From assembly GCA_039975755.1 (NCBI GenBank), contig JBDWGM010000055.1, positions 1-41,423 of the forward strand: 41,423 nt of DNA, read 5' to 3'. How positions within the stretch are numbered: the stretch's first letter is position 1; every line of letters starts with the position of its first letter. The position numbers were made by a program, and so were the translations under genes. The notes under the pieces are model-generated. The model was not told the DNA's origin. It worked only from the letters and a program-made list of their open reading frames with translations, and searched no databases. This DNA comes from JABSSA01 sp039975755 (GTDB lineage Bacteria; Pseudomonadota; Alphaproteobacteria; Rhodobacterales; Rhodobacteraceae). This document shows, one piece after another, positions 24,672-32,524 of this stretch.

Positions 24672-26293
24672 TGTGCAGAGCTGTCGAAGGTCAATGTTTC
24701 ATCGCGGAAGTTTCCGTCTTGTGTGACGGAGGTTCCATCGATGAAGTTGACCGTAATGGTACTTGCGCTTTGCGCACCCAAACCTGCGATGATCATGCGG
24801 CTGCTGTCTGACAGCAGGCCTTCACCGGATACATATGGCTTAAAAAGCGACGATCCGTCTTCCAAAGTAATTTCAACCATCGCGCCGATACTGTCGAGGT
24901 TTTCGGGCAATTGAATTTTCAAGAAACCGTTTGGGTTATCGCCCGCGCTGATGAAGGCTTGTGAGTTGCCCGCGATATTAATGTGCACAACATCCGAACG
25001 ACCGTCGCCATTGAAATCAGCGGTTAACGGCGCGATTGAATATTGGCGATTAACGACACCATTCAGTGTGCCCACCTCGGCCATTTCACCGGACGCCGTC
25101 TGAACCAACATACGACCTGGAAGGCGCAATACTGGAATTTTATGGAACGGTGCGGTTACGAAGTTCTGCGACACGATGAGATCTTCGCGGCCATCTAGGT
25201 TCAAATCTTCGTTGCTCAGGCCCCAACCGAATTCGTAATCAGCGATCTTCATCGCTTCACCTTCTTCGGAAAAGGTACCGTTCCCATCAGATACAAAGGC
25301 CATCCATTCGCGGTTCAAAGGTTGGTCGTCGCGCAGATCGCCCCGTACCATAAATGTCGGCGGCGTAGATCCGATGTTGGAGAAATTGTAATCTGTCACG
25401 CCATCGTTGTTAAGATCGGCAATCCCGATACCCATCGGATATGATGGTAAATCAGTATTTGGGTTTTCAATGTTCGTGAAGTGGCCGGTACCGTCGTTTT
25501 CGTAGGTCCGAATATTACCAGTGTCATGGGCCACGATCAGATCTAAATCACCGTCCCCTTCAAAGTCGCCAAATGTGGCTTGGAAAGTGTTGTGCAAAAA
25601 GTAGACGCCACGCTCTCGGGTTTCATTGGCAAACGTGTTGTCACCCTTGTTTATGAACAGTTCCGATGTGCCGCCGTATCCATCACGGTTGAAGATATTC
25701 AAGCCTTCGATTTTGTCGTTTTGAATGTATCCAGAAACGAACATGTCGAAATGGCCATCCCTGTTCACGTCAGCTACTGCGATTGATAGGCCTGTTGTGT
25801 TTTCATTCATTTGTGTGTCCAGCTGTTCGCTGGTGAACGTGCCCCCGTTGTTTGTATAGAGCCAGATACCTTCGGGGTGGGTGACAAGCATATCAACGTG
25901 CCCATCCTTGTTGTGGTCTAAAACCAAAGCGCCAAGCGCTGTGCCGTCGCCGGGTTTATTCAGGCCTGCTTGATCTGCTACAGCAACAAATTCGCCGTTT
26001 TCAAATTTGAAAAGGCCGTTCTCTTGTTGGAAGCTGCCACCAATGAAAAGTTCTTCTGTGCCGTCACCATCAATATCGATCGCGGCGCTACCGGTCATTG
26101 GCAATGAGGTAGCATCTTCGTGCGATTGCAAGAACGGGACTTCAACATGGTCGAATTCCGGAATGATCGTATCGCCAAGATCAACGTCATAATCCACACG
26201 ACGATCGTTCAACGTATATGCCGACATCACAACGACCATTGTGCCCATTACTGGCACCATGACCATTGGAATATATTTCAGTTTTCCGAGCAT
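24668..26293 (-). CDS. FG-GAP/VCBS-repeat protein of the CRTAC/ASPIC-UnbV type
   Basis: A 541-residue envelope protein. An N-terminal hydrophobic segment (about 7-26) is a signal anchor. At least seven repeats with calcium-binding-type DxDxDG or DxNxDG loops follow, for example DIDGDGTEELFIG, DHNKDGHVDMLV, DVNRDGHFDMFVSG, DFEGDGDLDLIVAHD, DLNNDGVTDYNF, DLNLDGREDLIVS and DFNGDGRSDVV, the pattern of an integrin-like beta-propeller. The end (GAMVEITLEDGS to GLGAQSASTITVNFIDG) resembles an ASPIC/UnbV domain. Such proteins are poorly characterised. Here it is sandwiched between two membrane-protein genes in one operon. Confidence 0.8.
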   Translation of the reverse strand: MLGKLKYIPMVMVPVMGTMVVVMSAYTLNDRRVDYDVDLGDTIIPEFDHVEVPFLQSHEDATSLPMTGSAAIDIDGDGTEELFIGGSFQQENGLFKFENGEFVAVADQAGLNKPGDGTALGALVLDHNKDGHVDMLVTHPEGIWLYTNNGGTFTSEQLDTQMNENTTGLSIAVADVNRDGHFDMFVSGYIQNDKIEGLNIFNRDGYGGTSELFINKGDNTFANETRERGVYFLHNTFQATFGDFEGDGDLDLIVAHDTGNIRTYENDGTGHFTNIENPNTDLPSYPMGIGIADLNNDGVTDYNFSNIGSTPPTFMVRGDLRDDQPLNREWMAFVSDGNGTFSEEGEAMKIADYEFGWGLSNEDLNLDGREDLIVSQNFVTAPFHKIPVLRLPGRMLVQTASGEMAEVGTLNGVVNRQYSIAPLTADFNGDGRSDVVHINIAGNSQAFISAGDNPNGFLKIQLPENLDSIGAMVEITLEDGSSLFKPYVSGEGLLSDSSRMIIAGLGAQSASTITVNFIDGTSVTQDGNFRDETLTFDSSAQ

Positions 26294-26296
26294 TGC

Positions 26297-26941
26297 TTAG
26301 CCCTCCAAGTTTAGTTTTGAGGCAACACGAAGCGATACCGAAAACATGACGAAATACGAAACGTTCAGGGCGATCGGCATAATGTATTTGCCAATAGCAG
26401 GTATGGTGAAGAAAATGATGAATGACACGATGATCAAGAATATCGGGTTAAGCGCTGCCATTGCACGTGGGTAATGAGATCGGCCAGTCATGCACAGCCA
26501 AATAAAGATCACCGACAATGCGAGAACACCAAGTCGCACGACCTGCAAAAGGCTTTCGTATCGTAACTCGTATAAGGCCAACTGCTCTTCGATCCCACCG
26601 GCGGCCACCAATTCAACGGCACTCGCGCGCGATCCGATCCAAACCGCCCCAACAACACAGGCATACGCCATCATCAGACCTGCAACGCGCGCAGCAACCT
26701 CATGGGCGGGACGTAACATTAGATAGATATGAGCAGCCCCCACAACGTAAAGAGGAGCCCCAAAAACGCCAAAGAAATGGCCGATCGTGGCACGTTCACG
26801 TGTGACGCCTTCAAAGAACGCAAAGGTATCTGTATATCGCGCAAGCTTATCATAGTGCAGCAGGAATTCACCAATCCCTACAAGGATCGCAGCAGCAAGT
26901 CCCACCTGCCCTGTGAGCATGATCAATCGTTTATGTGTCAT
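26297..26941 (-). CDS. Integral membrane protein, about six to seven spans, unknown
   Basis: A 214-residue membrane protein. Hydrophobic segments are seen near 7-25, 55-75, 85-105, 130-153, 165-180 and 185-205. It has HFFGVFGAPLYVVGAAHIYL and the stretch FIIFFTIPAIGKYIMPIALN, with several His and Glu near membrane boundaries. I do not recognise a characterised function. It starts the three-gene minus-strand operon with the FG-GAP protein (3-bp gap) and the small Cys-motif membrane protein, which suggests that the three form an envelope complex. Confidence 0.6.
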   Translation of the reverse strand: MTHKRLIMLTGQVGLAAAILVGIGEFLLHYDKLARYTDTFAFFEGVTRERATIGHFFGVFGAPLYVVGAAHIYLMLRPAHEVAARVAGLMMAYACVVGAVWIGSRASAVELVAAGGIEEQLALYELRYESLLQVVRLGVLALSVIFIWLCMTGRSHYPRAMAALNPIFLIIVSFIIFFTIPAIGKYIMPIALNVSYFVMFSVSLRVASKLNLEG

Positions 26942-27350
26942 TCGGAGTGTTCTTTCATCATCCAGCCTTGGTGGTTCAAAAAACCAATAGCGACCCGGAG
27001 GGCCGTGAAATTTGTCTGTTTTCGGAGGCCTTTAAAGCGTCTTTCGCTCATTCCAGAAAGGCGCGTTTCATTGATTTCGCTTGCAACATTTACCCATCAC
27101 CGAAGCAACTACCCACAAGCCAATGTGATCAAACGTGAGATATTCGAGGGTGAATGGGGGCGTCATCAGATATGTGAAAATCGGCTTCCTATTGGACTGT
27201 TTGTTGCGCATTAATTTACCTTCACTGGCTAAGACGCTCAAAAGCGAAAGAACGTTACAAAATTCTTTAAAAAATACTTTTACTCCTGTTGCGCCGGGCC
27301 ATGGTAGGCGACAGTGCGACATGGATTAAAAAGAAGACTGACACACGGCT
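26942..27350. other. Gap between the membrane-protein operon and the IS3 element
   Basis: About 409 bp with no recognisable gene. It should contain the promoter of the minus-strand operon at its left end. I saw no strong repeats or RNA-like structure. Confidence 0.4.
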
Positions 27351-27377
27351 TGAACCGCGCCGGGTTTGCCGGAGGCT
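27351..27377 (+). repeat. Left terminal inverted repeat of the IS3 element
   Basis: It starts TGAACCGCGCCGGGTTTG and ends CCGGAGGCT; it is the inverted partner of 28671-28697 with one mismatch. Confidence 0.9.
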
Positions 27378-27403
27378 CCAACTCATGAGTAGGATGGAGC
27401 AGC

Positions 27404-27781
27404 ATGAACAGAACAACGAACAAGTATTCCCCAAAAGTGCGCGAACGTGTCGTACGGATGGTTTTGGACAATCAAGGGCAGCATGACAGCCGGTGGTCTG
27501 CGATCCTGTCGATTTCTGCGAAGATCGGCTGTGCGCCGCAAAGGCTGAACGAATGGGTGAAGAAGGTTGAGGTCGACACTGGCCAACGCGGCGGGATCAC
27601 AACCGAGATGGCCGAGAAGACGAAAGCCCTGGAACGCGAGAACCGCGAGTTAAAGCAGGCCAACGAGATCCTTCGTAAAGCGTCCGTATATTTCGCCCCC
27701 ACTCTCAAACATGCAAGCATGTTTTGCCGTGCAGCGGGACGGAGCTCGACCGCCCGTTCAAGAAATGATCCGCTTCATTGA
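27404..27781 (+). CDS. IS3-family transposase OrfA
   Basis: A 125-residue helix-turn-helix protein. It begins MNRTTNKYSPKVRERVVRMV, has the HTH recognition part with CAPQRLNEWVKKVEVDTGQR, and a C-terminal leucine-zipper-like helix with KTKALERENRELKQANEILR. The closing residues ASMFCRAAGRSST are read in a region that homologues often use in another frame, so the natural product may be the OrfA part of a frameshift fusion. It overlaps orfB by 71 bp. Confidence 0.85.
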   Translation: MNRTTNKYSPKVRERVVRMVLDNQGQHDSRWSAILSISAKIGCAPQRLNEWVKKVEVDTGQRGGITTEMAEKTKALERENRELKQANEILRKASVYFAPTLKHASMFCRAAGRSSTARSRNDPLH

Positions 27782-28658
27782 CGATCACCGCGCTGATCAT
27801 GGAGTCGAGCCGATTTGCAGGGTTCTGCCGATTGCCCCAGCGACGTTCTACGACAATAAGGCCAAGCTGGCCGATTCGTCGCGTCTGTCGGATCGGACCA
27901 AACGTGATGAGGAACCCAAGCCCGAGATTGAACGGGTCTTTGAGGAGAACCTGAAAGTCTATGGTGTGCGCAAAGTCTGGCATCAGATGCGCAGAGAAGG
28001 CTTTGATATTGCTCGATGCACCGTTGCCAGACTGATGAAGGACATTGGCATCGAGGGTGTCATTCGCGGTAAGAAGCCCAGAACAACGATCCCAGATAAG
28101 GCGCTGCCGTGCCCATTGGACAAGTTGAACCGCCAGTTCCACGCACCAGCGCTGAACGTACTCTGGGTGAGCGACTTCACCTATGTCGCGACGTGGCAAG
28201 GGTTTGCGTGTGTGGCCTTCGTCATAGATGTCTTTGCCCGCCGATTAGTGCGGTGGCGTGTCAGCCGCACCGCCACTGCCGGATTTGTCTTGGATGCTTT
28301 GGAACAGGCCATTCACCAACGCAGGCCAGCACAGAACCAATTGGTACATCACTCAGATCGCGGATCACAATATCTGTCGATCAAATACACCGAACGACTG
28401 GCGGAGGCGAAGATCGCCCCGTCAGTCGGCAGCGTCGGGGACAATGCTTTGGCCGAGACTATCAACGGCCTGTTCAAAGCAGAAGTCATTCACAGACGCG
28501 GGCAATGGCGCAGCTTTGAAACAGTCGAATATGCCACCCTCGAATGGGTCGAATGGTTCAACAATCGCCGTCTGCTGGAGCCAATCGTGAACATCCCGCC
28601 AGCCGAGGCCGAGGCAAACGTCTATGCCACTATGGAAAGATCAGACATGGCAGCGTAA
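27711..28658 (+). CDS. IS3-family transposase OrfB (DDE integrase)
   Basis: A 315-residue catalytic subunit. An HTH_21-like part (MIRFIDDHRADHGVEPICRV, then KVWHQMRREGFDIARCTVAR) comes first, then an rve integrase domain with the DDE residues: Asp in LWVSDFTYVATWQ, Asp in VHHSDRGSQYLS, and Glu in DNALAETINGLFKAEVI. The C-terminus YATLEWVEWFNNRRLLEPIV is typical of this subgroup. All catalytic residues are present, so it could be active. Initiation may be at 27711 or at the internal ATG of MIRFIDD near 27765, or by frameshift from orfA. Confidence 0.88.
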   Translation: MQACFAVQRDGARPPVQEMIRFIDDHRADHGVEPICRVLPIAPATFYDNKAKLADSSRLSDRTKRDEEPKPEIERVFEENLKVYGVRKVWHQMRREGFDIARCTVARLMKDIGIEGVIRGKKPRTTIPDKALPCPLDKLNRQFHAPALNVLWVSDFTYVATWQGFACVAFVIDVFARRLVRWRVSRTATAGFVLDALEQAIHQRRPAQNQLVHHSDRGSQYLSIKYTERLAEAKIAPSVGSVGDNALAETINGLFKAEVIHRRGQWRSFETVEYATLEWVEWFNNRRLLEPIVNIPPAEAEANVYATMERSDMAA

Positions 28659-28670
28659 CTAAGATAAATC

Positions 28671-28697
28671 AGCCTCCGGAAAACCCGGCGCGGTTCA
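28671..28697 (-). repeat. Right terminal inverted repeat of the IS3 element
   Basis: On the minus strand it starts TGAACCGCGCCGGGTTTT and ends CCGGAGGCT, matching the left repeat with one difference. Confidence 0.9.
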
Positions 28698-28930
28698 TAC
28701 CGTGAAGTTAGAAGGCCCAGCTAAGGAAGGCTATGGTAGTCTTCTGTTTGCCATAATTCGCAGTTTCACATTGATCCGGCCTAGAACCTAAGGTCATAAT
28801 CGACCTGACCGCTAACGAGATCACGGCGCGTGCGTAAACCAGACCTTGCCGCTAATTCCTCAAAGGTTTGCGTCAAGCAAATTGCGCCATAGCGCTTGGA
28901 CAAGTGGCATCTAAAGCTTAAAGGTTTCTT

Positions 28931-29680
28931 TCATCCCACCTCAACAACAGGCTGGCTCGAAAACGGCACTCTGTAGGGCGAATTCAAACCAAGGTCAGCA
29001 AAGACAGCGCTTGGGCAGCTAATGTCTGCGCACAGCAATCGGCCGACATATTCAGATCGATCTTTTCCCGTCATTCCAAGTTTGGGAAGCCCCAATGTCA
29101 GCGTTGTAGCTGCTCGGATGCAAGGATCTAGCACGACACCCTCTGCACCGTCATAGCCCGAGGGAACGTCCAAGGACAAAACCGGTGTGGCTGTCGAGTG
29201 TGTCGCATGAATGAAGTCCGCGACCTTGCCGCGTGGCGCACCATTGAGGCTGTATCCAATCAGCCCATCAAGGATCAAGTCGTATCCGGACGCAAGATCT
29301 TGTGGCTCGATACGGTCAACATTTCCAATCTTGTTCAAAATTTCAAACTGGGCGCGGGGTACGTCTGACATCACATCCGCGGTGCGACTGAGCGCGACAT
29401 CACATGTCGCCCCCCAATTCACCAATCGGCGCGCAGCGACAATCGCACCGCCACCATTGCCGCCCGTGCCAGCCAACACCGCGATACGTTTGCCCATAAC
29501 ATTGCCGCCCAGAAACATATCCCTCGCCACATTGGCAAGTTGAAGTCCTGCGTTTTCCATCATTTGGAAAAGGCTGATGCCAACCTCTTCCATCATCCGC
29601 CGGTCGACTTCGATCATCTGGTCTGTGGTCACACATGGCAGGTCAGTGATCACTGGGTAGATGTTTTGCAAAAGCCTCAT
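28931..29680 (-). CDS. nnrE: NAD(P)H-hydrate epimerase (YjeF N-terminal domain)
   Basis: A 249-residue single-domain protein that fits the NnrE/YjeF_N family, which interconverts R and S forms of hydrated NAD(P)H so that the partner dehydratase can repair it. It has the early TTDQMIEVDRRMMEEVGISL and MMENAGLQLA segment, the nucleotide-binding loop VLAGTGGNGGGAIVAARRL, DLILDGLIGYSLNGAPRG, and the LSLDVPSGYDGAEG site. The usual bifunctional form has a C-terminal dehydratase that is absent here, as in stand-alone epimerases. Its ATG overlaps the Trk-like gene stop by 4 bp. Confidence 0.85.
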   Translation of the reverse strand: MRLLQNIYPVITDLPCVTTDQMIEVDRRMMEEVGISLFQMMENAGLQLANVARDMFLGGNVMGKRIAVLAGTGGNGGGAIVAARRLVNWGATCDVALSRTADVMSDVPRAQFEILNKIGNVDRIEPQDLASGYDLILDGLIGYSLNGAPRGKVADFIHATHSTATPVLSLDVPSGYDGAEGVVLDPCIRAATTLTLGLPKLGMTGKDRSEYVGRLLCADISCPSAVFADLGLNSPYRVPFSSQPVVEVG

Positions 29681-30321
29681 TCAAGAGCCGTAATATCGTT
29701 TAATGCCAAATGCGCCCCAGCTGGCCCAAAACACAAAATGCGATCTCCGGCTTGCAGGCGCACTTCCTCCGAAGGTTGCGGGGTATTGTTCAGCTGCAAG
29801 ACTGTCAGGCCAAGCCCGGATGGATCAACTGTGCAGTCATTTTGGGCTGTATGCTCCGCCATTTGCGTTCCATCGGGCAGTTCCATCAACACGAGATGTT
29901 GCCCGTCATCAAACCATCCAACCCGCTTAAGAGCGACAGCAATCACGCCGCAAACCAAACGGTCAAACGCATCACTCATCGCGACGGCACAAATCACGAT
30001 AACCGCCAGCAGCATATAAAGAATCGTCCAGACAACCGCCCCGTCCTGTGTGCTCGACAGGCCAAGGATGACGGCAGAGGCCAGCGAAACCACGCCCAGA
30101 TGTCCCGTGAACATCAACCCAATGAGCACCTTGCGCCGCACCGGATGGTGCATGGTTGTCTCTGCCTCTTGTGTTGTGAAACCCGTGCCGGTCAACGCCG
30201 AGATACTTTGGAACCGCGCGGCATCCAAAGACATCCCCGTCAGCCGCAAGGCCGTGCCGCCAATCCGGACAACGATCAACGACACCGCAAGAATAATTAG
30301 CAATGAAAGGGCTGCAGTCAT
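29677..30321 (-). CDS. Membrane protein with C-terminal RCK_C/TrkA-C-like domain
   Basis: A 214-residue protein with spans near 4-22, 65-88 and 95-118, then a cytosolic region of about 100 residues resembling an RCK_C/TrkA-C ligand-binding domain (LVLMELPDGTQMAEHT, DPSGLGLTVLQLN, EEVRLQAGDRILCFGPAGAH). The stretch FQSISALTGTGFTTQEAE is like the selectivity-loop region of Trk/Ktr potassium channel subunits. It is too short for a complete channel. It may regulate or associate with the cation/proton antiporter upstream on the same strand. Spacing suggests one operon with the antiporter and the epimerase. Confidence 0.6.
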   Translation of the reverse strand: MTAALSLLIILAVSLIVVRIGGTALRLTGMSLDAARFQSISALTGTGFTTQEAETTMHHPVRRKVLIGLMFTGHLGVVSLASAVILGLSSTQDGAVVWTILYMLLAVIVICAVAMSDAFDRLVCGVIAVALKRVGWFDDGQHLVLMELPDGTQMAEHTAQNDCTVDPSGLGLTVLQLNNTPQPSEEVRLQAGDRILCFGPAGAHLALNDITALE

Positions 30322-30324
30322 GGC

Positions 30325-30438
30325 TTATACGAGGTCCGCGTCTGTCATGATCTCAACCAAGGCTGGCCTTTCCACGATAGCATAATCAGGTGTTCGCTCA
30401 GCCAATGTGCTCAGTTTGCAGATTGAGGTTTTGTTCAT
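30325..30438 (-). pseudogene. Short stub resembling the start of a Rieske-domain protein
   Basis: A 37-codon frame whose ATG overlaps the antiporter stop codon in ATGA form. It reads MNKTSICKLSTLAERTPDYA then IVERPALVEIMTDADLV. The first two dozen residues resemble the start of Rieske [2Fe-2S]-containing proteins of Rhodobacterales (as I remember them, LSTLADRTPDYAxVxxxDLVVIR before the cluster-binding CxH). The cluster-binding residues are absent. I take it as a leftover of a larger gene removed by deletion, although a functional tiny peptide is not excluded. Confidence 0.4.
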
Positions 30439-31688
30439 GAGGTTTCCTTTGACGGGCTGATCGTGTGGTTAGTATCGGCGTGGGGCGCCATGTCTTTTAC
30501 CTTACGTGCATACCAACGCGCGCCGGGTGCTGCGGTGATGCCATGCAGTACCGCGCTTATCCAAACAGTGTTAATCGCGAGGTGCAAAATGTCTTCACCC
30601 AGATCATGGGGCAGGTTTTCAACAACCAAAAGCGCAAAAAGCGCGGTTGCCAGTCCGCGCGGCCCGAACCATCCGAAAAACAGTTTGGTCACAGGCTGCG
30701 CGTCCGTGCCGATGAGCGAAATCCAGATGGCCAGCGGGCGGACGACAAAAAGGCTGACAAGGATTAGGCCCAGCATTGGCAGCGTCAGATGTGTGATCGC
30801 GTCAGGCACAAGCGCCGCCCCGAGCAGGAAAAAAGCCGACCACGTCAGAAGCTGGCCCTCGCTTTCGGTGAATTCATAGACGAATTTGCATGCGCCTTTG
30901 ATAATCAGCCCAAACGCGAGGCCTGCGACAAACGCCGAAATAAATCCGTTTCCGCCGATCAGCACAGCGCCAAGATAGGCCGTTCCCGCAAGAGCGAGCG
31001 CGCCAATCCCTTCATAGATCTCAGCCGTTGTGTGCGCGGATTTGGCCCGCAACAATGCCCAGCCGCCAACGCTACCGACAAGAACCCCCACCACAGGGCC
31101 AAGTAATATCTGTTTGGCCCCAAAAACGATCCAGTCGGTGCTGTCTTGCGTTTCTGATGCGGCCAGCAGCGCGGCAAAGAACAGAACCGCAGGCAAGGCG
31201 AGGCCGTCATTCAAACCACTTTCAACAGTCAATGCCCTGCGCGGTCTTATGGGGACAGCCTCGTTCGAGACAACGGCTTGCCCAAGTGCTGCATCTGTCG
31301 GCGCAAGGATAGCCGCGGCCAAGGCCACCGCAACAATGGACCAGTTAGGCATGAAAATAGCACCCGCAAATACGCCGAATACCATAGCCAGTGGCAGTCC
31401 AATCACGAGCATCCGAACTGGCCAGACAAAGCGGCGACGCAATGCCGCAAAATCGGTTTTGGCCGCATCAAGGAACAACAATACAACCAATGCCACCTCG
31501 GCGACCGGATGCAAAAGTGTCTCGGCGAATTCAGGTGGGATGAGGCCGCTTGTGGAAAACGCGACGCCCAATCCCAGAAAAATCATGGGCGCTGTTAAGA
31601 TCGTCGATGACAGTCGATTGGCGACAAGCGCATATCCCGCAGTCATGACGCAAATCATAAAGAAACCAGCCAATTTTAACCCCCTCAA
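30435..31688 (-). CDS. CPA1-type cation/proton antiporter
   Basis: A 417-residue membrane protein with about twelve spans, of the Na+/H+ or K+/H+ antiporter fold. Diagnostic parts are AAILAPTDAALGQAVVSNEA, with the Asp of the ion-binding site, followed by RALTVESGLNDGLALPAVLF, and FFGWFGPRGLATALFALLVV near the end. It exchanges a monovalent cation for protons. Co-transcription with the RCK_C-like membrane protein is likely, as these follow on the same strand across the small Rieske-like stub. Confidence 0.82.
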   Translation of the reverse strand: MRGLKLAGFFMICVMTAGYALVANRLSSTILTAPMIFLGLGVAFSTSGLIPPEFAETLLHPVAEVALVVLLFLDAAKTDFAALRRRFVWPVRMLVIGLPLAMVFGVFAGAIFMPNWSIVAVALAAAILAPTDAALGQAVVSNEAVPIRPRRALTVESGLNDGLALPAVLFFAALLAASETQDSTDWIVFGAKQILLGPVVGVLVGSVGGWALLRAKSAHTTAEIYEGIGALALAGTAYLGAVLIGGNGFISAFVAGLAFGLIIKGACKFVYEFTESEGQLLTWSAFFLLGAALVPDAITHLTLPMLGLILVSLFVVRPLAIWISLIGTDAQPVTKLFFGWFGPRGLATALFALLVVENLPHDLGEDILHLAINTVWISAVLHGITAAPGARWYARKVKDMAPHADTNHTISPSKETS

Positions 31689-31905
31689 AGCAAATCTGCG
31701 ACACCTTCAAGCTACCCATAGACACATCAGCGCTAGATCGAATAAAATTTTTTGTGATAGCAGGTAATCGATCCATCAAAGTAAAAATTGGACGATCGTG
31801 CAGCATTGATCTGTCTGGGCTCACAGGAGACCTTCGTTGCGTGACCTGCGAAGGTCCTCTGTAGGTGGCTCCTGCATTGCAAGCGTTTTCTGTCGATGTC
31901 TGCGG
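31689..31905. other. Gap before the antiporter gene
   Basis: About 217 bp between a short gene stub and the antiporter start. It probably carries the antiporter promoter. I see no other feature. Confidence 0.4.
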
Positions 31906-31998
31906 TCATTTTTTCCCAAATCTGGGCATGTAACCAACGTGGGGCCCGGGCAAGGATGGTGCCTGAGTCATGCGAGTGGGGTGCGTCTGGTCGAACAT
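31906..31998 (-). CDS. Thirty-codon ORF with a strong ribosome site, probably a gene stub
   Basis: From ATG 31998 the minus strand reads MFDQTHPTRMTQAPSLPGPH then VGYMPRFGKK and stops. AAGGAGG lies 5 bases before the start, the best ribosome site in the neighbourhood. The frame starts 38 bp from a GTTAC palindrome that lies in front of the divergent marR gene. This is how a MarR-controlled target gene is usually placed. The product is not recognised; it is either a small protein or the surviving 5' end of a deleted gene. Confidence 0.4.
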   Translation of the reverse strand: MFDQTHPTRMTQAPSLPGPHVGYMPRFGKK

Positions 31999-32035
31999 CA
32001 ATGCCTCCTTGCCATGAGTTCCTAATTGCTTAAAG

Positions 32036-32049
32036 GTTACGTTTGTAAC
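32036..32049. promoter_or_regulatory. Palindrome between marR and the divergent short ORF
   Basis: GTTAC (32036-32040) and GTAAC (32045-32049) are perfect 5-bp arms around GTTT, 22 bp before the marR start. This is a candidate operator for the MarR-type protein. Confidence 0.45.
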
Positions 32050-32071
32050 TAAAAACGGATAACTTAAAGAA

Positions 32072-32524
32072 ATGACGTCCGCCCAGCCTGACACTGACCT
32101 GTCCGACTTTTTGCCCTTTCTCCTGTTCCAAGCCGCAGAATTAAGCAGCCGCAATTTCCAACATCATTACCAATCGCGTTATGGAATGTTGCGCACCGAA
32201 TGGCGGGTCATGTTTCATTTGGGCAGCGATGGCAGTCAGACCGCCAAACAAATTTGCAACCGAGCGTCTTTGCACAAAACCAAAGTCAGCCGGGCCGTCA
32301 AAGCCCTAGAGGAAAAGCGGTTCTTGTTTCGTGAAACGGTGACCCACGATCGTCGAAGCGAGTTGTTGTGTCTGACCAAACAAGGCCAAGCGACCTTTGC
32401 CAAATTAACTGTCGTGGCCACAGAGTTTGACAAGACGTTTGAACAATCGCTTGGGGCAAAAGAGCACGAAAAGCTCGTGGCAACGTTGCAAAAACTAATC
32501 ATGCTGCATCAGGGAAAAGGATAA
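32072..32524 (+). CDS. MarR-family transcriptional regulator
   Basis: A 150-residue winged-helix regulator. It has the dimerisation helix at the N-terminus, YGMLRTEWRVMFHLGSDGSQ then TAKQICNRASLHKTKVSRAV as HTH and recognition helix, and the wing FRETVTHDRRSELLCLTKQG, with the conserved DxR of the family. MarR proteins typically repress a divergent gene and respond to small aromatic or other ligands. The divergent partner here is only a 30-codon stub, so its present target may be the antiporter or itself. It ends exactly where the convergent Tm-1-like gene ends. Confidence 0.85.
   Translation: MTSAQPDTDLSDFLPFLLFQAAELSSRNFQHHYQSRYGMLRTEWRVMFHLGSDGSQTAKQICNRASLHKTKVSRAVKALEEKRFLFRETVTHDRRSELLCLTKQGQATFAKLTVVATEFDKTFEQSLGAKEHEKLVATLQKLIMLHQGKG

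Larger units (their letters stand above)
27351..28697 (+). mobile_element. IS3-family insertion sequence with both ends
   Basis: A 1347-bp element with 27-bp terminal inverted repeats at 27351-27377 and 28671-28697 that differ at one position; both begin TGAACCGCGCCGGGTTT or its one-base variant and end CCGGAGGCT. It carries orfA and orfB in different frames with intact reading. No clear 3-4 bp target duplication flanks it, so one junction may have been rearranged. A truncated relative lies at 11042-11683. Confidence 0.9.

Noticed and set aside
30050..31767. Several long plus-strand frames over the antiporter and Trk-like genes
   Set aside because: They are antisense shadows of clear membrane-protein genes, which often leave long open frames on the other strand.
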